The notes beneath the pieces were generated by a model, which ran no database searches, was not told the origin of the DNA, and saw nothing but the letters and a program-made list of their open reading frames with translations. Position numbers and translations under genes: made by a program. Of a stretch of DNA of 25,991 bases, positions 24,076-25,991 are shown piece by piece. Numbering within the stretch: the first letter of the stretch is position 1; every line of letters starts with the position of its first letter. Source of the stretch: a virus; the IMG/VR virus record IMGVR_UViG_3300030116_005952, positions 1 through 25,991 of that record; one strand, 5' to 3'.

Positions 24076-24109
24076 ACATCCCCCTCTGCGGTAGAAATAG
24101 CGGGTCCAT
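24068..24109 (-). pseudogene. 13-codon relic of the helicase start, possible leader peptide
   Basis: ATG 24109 shares TAATG with the stop of the 114-aa gene and has AGGTGG 7 bases upstream. It reads MDPLFLPQRGMCE and then stops. The first eight residues equal the helicase N-terminus because they lie in the 28-bp repeat. The stop TGA overlaps ATG 24071 as ATGA and lies just after GTG 24075, so ribosomes finishing here could re-initiate on either frame of the methyltransferase locus. Confidence 0.6.
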
Positions 24110-24111
24110 TA
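24084..24111 (-). repeat. 28-bp direct repeat, copy 2 (relic helicase start)
   Basis: This is a perfect copy of 23340-23367, offset by 744 bp. Here the TAA ends the 114-aa gene, and the following ATG opens a 13-codon dead-end frame instead of the helicase. Confidence 0.97.
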
Positions 24112-24453
24112 TTGAACCACCTTTCGGCCAGACACCTTTGCCCCAAACTGGCCTAGGCCGTCAGGCATCATACCTCTATAGCAGTCCCACTCCTCTATAA
24201 GAGAGCCCGGAACGCCGTGCCGGTCGCCAGTGTTAAGCGGAGGCATCGCAGACACATCGCCCCCGTTAAGCACGCTCACCATCGCGGCTGCGCTCTTGAA
24301 CGCCGCCTTTATCCCTGCCCTACTAGGAATATCGACGACAGCGCTGTGGTCGACAAACGTGGCCAGCATTACGAACACCCCGTTGGGGGCGTAGTATCCG
24401 ACATCAAAACCAATGACCACTTCCGACTCGGTGTCGGGCCTAAGAACAAACAT
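24109..24453 (-). CDS. Protein of unknown function (114 aa)
   Basis: From ATG 24453 the protein reads MFVLRPDTESEVVIGFDVGY, then APNGVFVMLATFVD. The alternating beta/alpha feel and GFDVGY resemble the first strand of an RNase-H/actin-like fold, but the second motif is not evident, so I give no function. I choose ATG 24453 because GGGG lies 6 bases upstream. ATG 24459 overlaps that SD, and the longest frame (from 24531) would begin within a hairpin that looks like a terminator. It is the first gene after the intergenic gap and was probably the immediate upstream neighbour of the helicase before the methyltransferase cassette arrived. Confidence 0.7.
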   Translation of the reverse strand: MFVLRPDTESEVVIGFDVGYYAPNGVFVMLATFVDHSAVVDIPSRAGIKAAFKSAAAMVSVLNGGDVSAMPPLNTGDRHGVPGSLIEEWDCYRGMMPDGLGQFGAKVSGRKVVQ

Positions 24454-24485
24454 ACACATCCCCTGTGTAGAAAAGACAAGTAAAA

Positions 24486-24524
24486 CCACCCCGCGCCAGT
24501 GCGCTAGCATGAGACGCGGGGTGG
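24486..24524 (-). terminator. Probable rho-independent terminator
   Basis: CCACCCCGCG at 24486-24495 pairs perfectly with CGCGGGGTGG at 24515-24524 (10-bp GC-rich stem, 19-base loop). On the minus strand the stem is followed by TTTTACTTGTCTTTTC. It sits between the 92-aa gene and the 114-aa gene, 32 bases before the latter's ATG. The long loop and interrupted T-tract suggest partial rather than complete termination. Confidence 0.65.
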
Positions 24525-24566
24525 AACCCATAACCCAAAGGAGAGCTACTCCGAGGGTGAGAAGAG

Positions 24567-24606
24567 ACTGAACGAAGCCCCAGGGGATGTCAAGGCCTCG
24601 TTCAGT
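24567..24606 (-). other. Strong hairpin just after a stop codon
   Basis: A 13-bp stem is formed by 24567-24579 and 24594-24606 with a 14-base loop. It is fully paired in minus-strand RNA with one G-U wobble, whereas plus-strand RNA would have an A-C mismatch there, so the structure favours minus-strand transcription. It begins 5 bases after the stop of the 92-aa gene. The downstream sequence is only moderately T/C-rich, so it may be an mRNA 3'-end stabiliser or a weak terminator working with the hairpin at 24486-24524. Confidence 0.6.
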
Positions 24607-24611
24607 AGGAG

Positions 24612-24890
24612 TTAATAACTCCCGTATTTACGCTTAGTTTGGCCCATGCGCGGGTTTTGCGGACGCTTAGCCGACTTCTTTTTAGCTAGCGATGCAGCAG
24701 CCTCTTTGCGCGCCTTAGGGCGAGGCTGACCCACTGGTCCCAGCTTTGCCCGCACCCTCTTGATAGAGGCTAAGAGCCACTCGGGCTCGTCCCCGCGCAA
24801 AGGCTCGTCGCGTCCGTGTTTGGCGCGGTAGCTCTTTGTGTTCTCCATGACAACGCGATCGACCTCGGCGTCACCTGGGTATTTTGCCAT
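24612..24890 (-). CDS. Small basic protein of unknown function (92 aa)
   Basis: The protein begins MAKYPGDAEVDRVVMENTKS. The C-terminal half is very basic and Ala/Pro-rich (ARKEAAASLAKKKSAKRPQN, ending TKRKYGSY). It probably binds nucleic acid or a charged partner, but no motif is recognised. ATG 24890 shares its A with the preceding TGA (TGATG) and has GGAG 7 bases upstream. The GTG three bases earlier is less likely. It is the last gene before the intergenic hairpins. Confidence 0.75.
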   Translation of the reverse strand: MAKYPGDAEVDRVVMENTKSYRAKHGRDEPLRGDEPEWLLASIKRVRAKLGPVGQPRPKARKEAAASLAKKKSAKRPQNPRMGQTKRKYGSY

Positions 24891-25876
24891 CACTTAGCTC
24901 CACTTCTAGCGGCTTCCTGCCGTGCCTTTGTTCGCGGGTTAAGGGGCTTAATGGAGAGCCTGCCACCCTTCATTGAGGTAATCTTCTGTGCCCATGCTGG
25001 GAGTTTGTCCCCCTTGGCGACCTTATTGGAGATATAGGCGCGCACCTCTTGCTCAGTCACGTTGGGTGACTTGGTATCAGGGGCCACACCAGCCATACCC
25101 TGCGTAGCCTCGACCGCTTTGACGCGGTCAGGCGAGAGCACCGCTGGAGGCGGAAGCTCAGAGGGGCTCACGAGCCCTGGCACCATACCCGTGATGGCCT
25201 CCTCCTGTGCGCGTGCAAACTGGACAGGTGTGCGCGACTCTGGGTCGAGTGCGTAGTCGATGATTGGAGCGGCTGCTACGCCCATGGCGGTAGACAGTCC
25301 CCGGGCAGCGGTAGAGCGCGCGGATGGCGCTACGCCGCTAATAAAGCCCTTGTCACCTTTAATAAGCTCAAAAGCTCCCCTTCTGGAAGAAACGTCTCGG
25401 TCTTTGACCATCTGTTTTACTTCGTTGAATAGGCGGTCCACCTCTGTACGGGGGCCAGAAGGCCCGCGAAGGCCGCGACGAGCGGCACGAAGGCGCTCAT
25501 TGGCGCTGTCCATGCGGGTGTCGATGTCCCAATCCGACCCCGGCATTGAGTCGTACCTGGGGTCTCTTGTCAGGGCATCCCACGATGCCTTTTGTGCGCC
25601 CTTTGGGGGCATGCGCTCTAACTCTTCAACATCGCGCCAAAACTGATCAAGCTCCCTGCCGCGCTGAAGGGCACTTCGGGGTCCACCTTCAGACCCGAAA
25701 CCGTGCTCCATGGCAAGCTGCCCGCGGTGTTTGTGGATAGCGTCAATCTCGGCCAAGGCGCGAGCCTCTTCAGCCAAAAGCCCAGCCCTGTCGGTTGGCA
25801 TGTATCGGACGGACCCCTCAATGTCAATGTAACGCACACCCTGCGGAGGTGGGAGATCTGGAACCTTATCAACCAT
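24890..25876 (-). CDS. Protein of unknown function (328 aa)
   Basis: The protein begins MVDKVPDLPPPQGVRYIDIE. Charged helices follow (LLAEEARALAEIDAIHKHRG, MDSANERLRAARRGLR, EVDRLFNEVKQMVKDRDV), then a short Ala-rich hydrophobic patch (STAMGVAAAPIIDYALD near 194-210), a Pro-rich linker and a basic C-terminus (NPRTKARQEAARSGAK). The composition resembles the internal virion proteins further along, so a structural role is possible, but no family is recognised. ATG 25876 has AGGGG 7 bases upstream. The GTG just before it is too close to that SD. Confidence 0.75.
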   Translation of the reverse strand: MVDKVPDLPPPQGVRYIDIEGSVRYMPTDRAGLLAEEARALAEIDAIHKHRGQLAMEHGFGSEGGPRSALQRGRELDQFWRDVEELERMPPKGAQKASWDALTRDPRYDSMPGSDWDIDTRMDSANERLRAARRGLRGPSGPRTEVDRLFNEVKQMVKDRDVSSRRGAFELIKGDKGFISGVAPSARSTAARGLSTAMGVAAAPIIDYALDPESRTPVQFARAQEEAITGMVPGLVSPSELPPPAVLSPDRVKAVEATQGMAGVAPDTKSPNVTEQEVRAYISNKVAKGDKLPAWAQKITSMKGGRLSIKPLNPRTKARQEAARSGAK

Positions 25877-25886
25877 CACTCAACCC

Positions 25887-25985
25887 CTACCACTTCACCT
25901 TGTCTGCCCAAAATGCAGCAGACATCTTACCCTTGGCAATGTTCCGGCGGTGACGGGCCTTGAAAGAGGCCCTCTTCTTCTTCAT
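25887..25985 (-). CDS. Very small basic phage protein (32 aa or longer, may extend off the right edge)
   Basis: From ATG 25985 it reads MKKKRASFKARHRRNIAKGK, then MSAAFWADKVKW and a TAG stop. The FKARH, N-AKGKMSA and WA-KVKW pattern looks like a short conserved protein I associate with phage genomes, with no known function. Charge and the ordered Trp/His/Arg residues suggest nucleic-acid contact. Only six bases lie upstream, and that frame is still open (Glu-Arg), so the true start may be outside the window. It ends 10 bases before the 328-aa gene. Confidence 0.65.
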   Translation of the reverse strand: MKKKRASFKARHRRNIAKGKMSAAFWADKVKW

Positions 25986-25991
25986 GCGCTC

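Noticed and set aside
24109-24531. Longer 140-aa version of the 114-aa gene with a hydrophobic N-terminus
   Set aside because: The extra N-terminal codons lie in the terminator-like hairpin at 24486-24524 and have no SD. ATG 24453 has a GGGG site at proper spacing.
24582-24593. TTGACA on the minus strand as a possible -35 promoter element
   Set aside because: It lies in the hairpin loop and no acceptable -10 element occurs about 17 bases downstream.

Overview
The window reads as part of the genome of a tailed double-stranded DNA bacteriophage, most likely a short-tailed (podovirus-like) one. There is a terminase pair, a scaffold, a capsid protein, a portal, a head-tail adaptor and a beta-propeller nozzle/stabilisation-type tail protein. 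There is no tape-measure, sheath or tail-tube gene. In their place stand three large Ala/Gln/Glu-rich or polyvalent proteins of the kind that form an internal core and are ejected with the DNA. The host cannot be named from the sequence. Shine-Dalgarno-like sites (AGGAG, GAGG, AAGG) precede most starts, so a bacterium using normal SD initiation is expected.

Every credible gene is on the minus strand, so transcription runs from high to low coordinates. Genes are packed tightly: most junctions are TAATG, ATGA or GTGA overlaps or gaps under 15 bases. There is no gene-free stretch over 300 bases. The only real gap (24454-24611) holds two hairpins, one with a T-rich tail, and probably separates two expression units. 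No tRNA, CRISPR array or insertion sequence was seen.

In transcription order: (1) 25985-24612: three small-to-medium genes of unknown function with basic C-termini. (2) 24453-21181: a replication and DNA-modification block with a 114-aa unknown protein, a C5-cytosine DNA methyltransferase, a DnaB-type helicase, a RuvC-like resolvase and a 106-aa unknown protein. (3) 21184-16226: a 166-aa unknown protein, then packaging and head genes (terminase small and large subunits, scaffold, major capsid protein). (4) 16218-13091: a small membrane protein, a 126-aa unknown protein, portal and head-tail adaptor. (5) 13091-6631: nozzle-type protein, a small beta-helix-like protein and two large beta-rich virion proteins. 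(6) 6621-243: three internal virion/ejection candidates of 244, 680 and 1197 aa. (7) 233 to the left edge: the N-terminal part of an M15-family peptidase, the likely endolysin.

The most notable spot is the methyltransferase locus. A perfect 28-bp direct repeat flanks the gene. One copy is the true start of the helicase gene (with the methyltransferase stop codon). The other copy ends the upstream gene and leaves a 13-codon helicase-start relic. Recombination between the copies would remove exactly 744 bp and rejoin the neighbours cleanly, so the methyltransferase looks like an inserted cassette. Within the same DNA a second same-strand frame is open for 227 codons. It encodes motifs that look like those of a phage methyltransferase-associated protein family, so the locus may be dual-coding. 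All functional names rest on motif reading by eye, not on searches.
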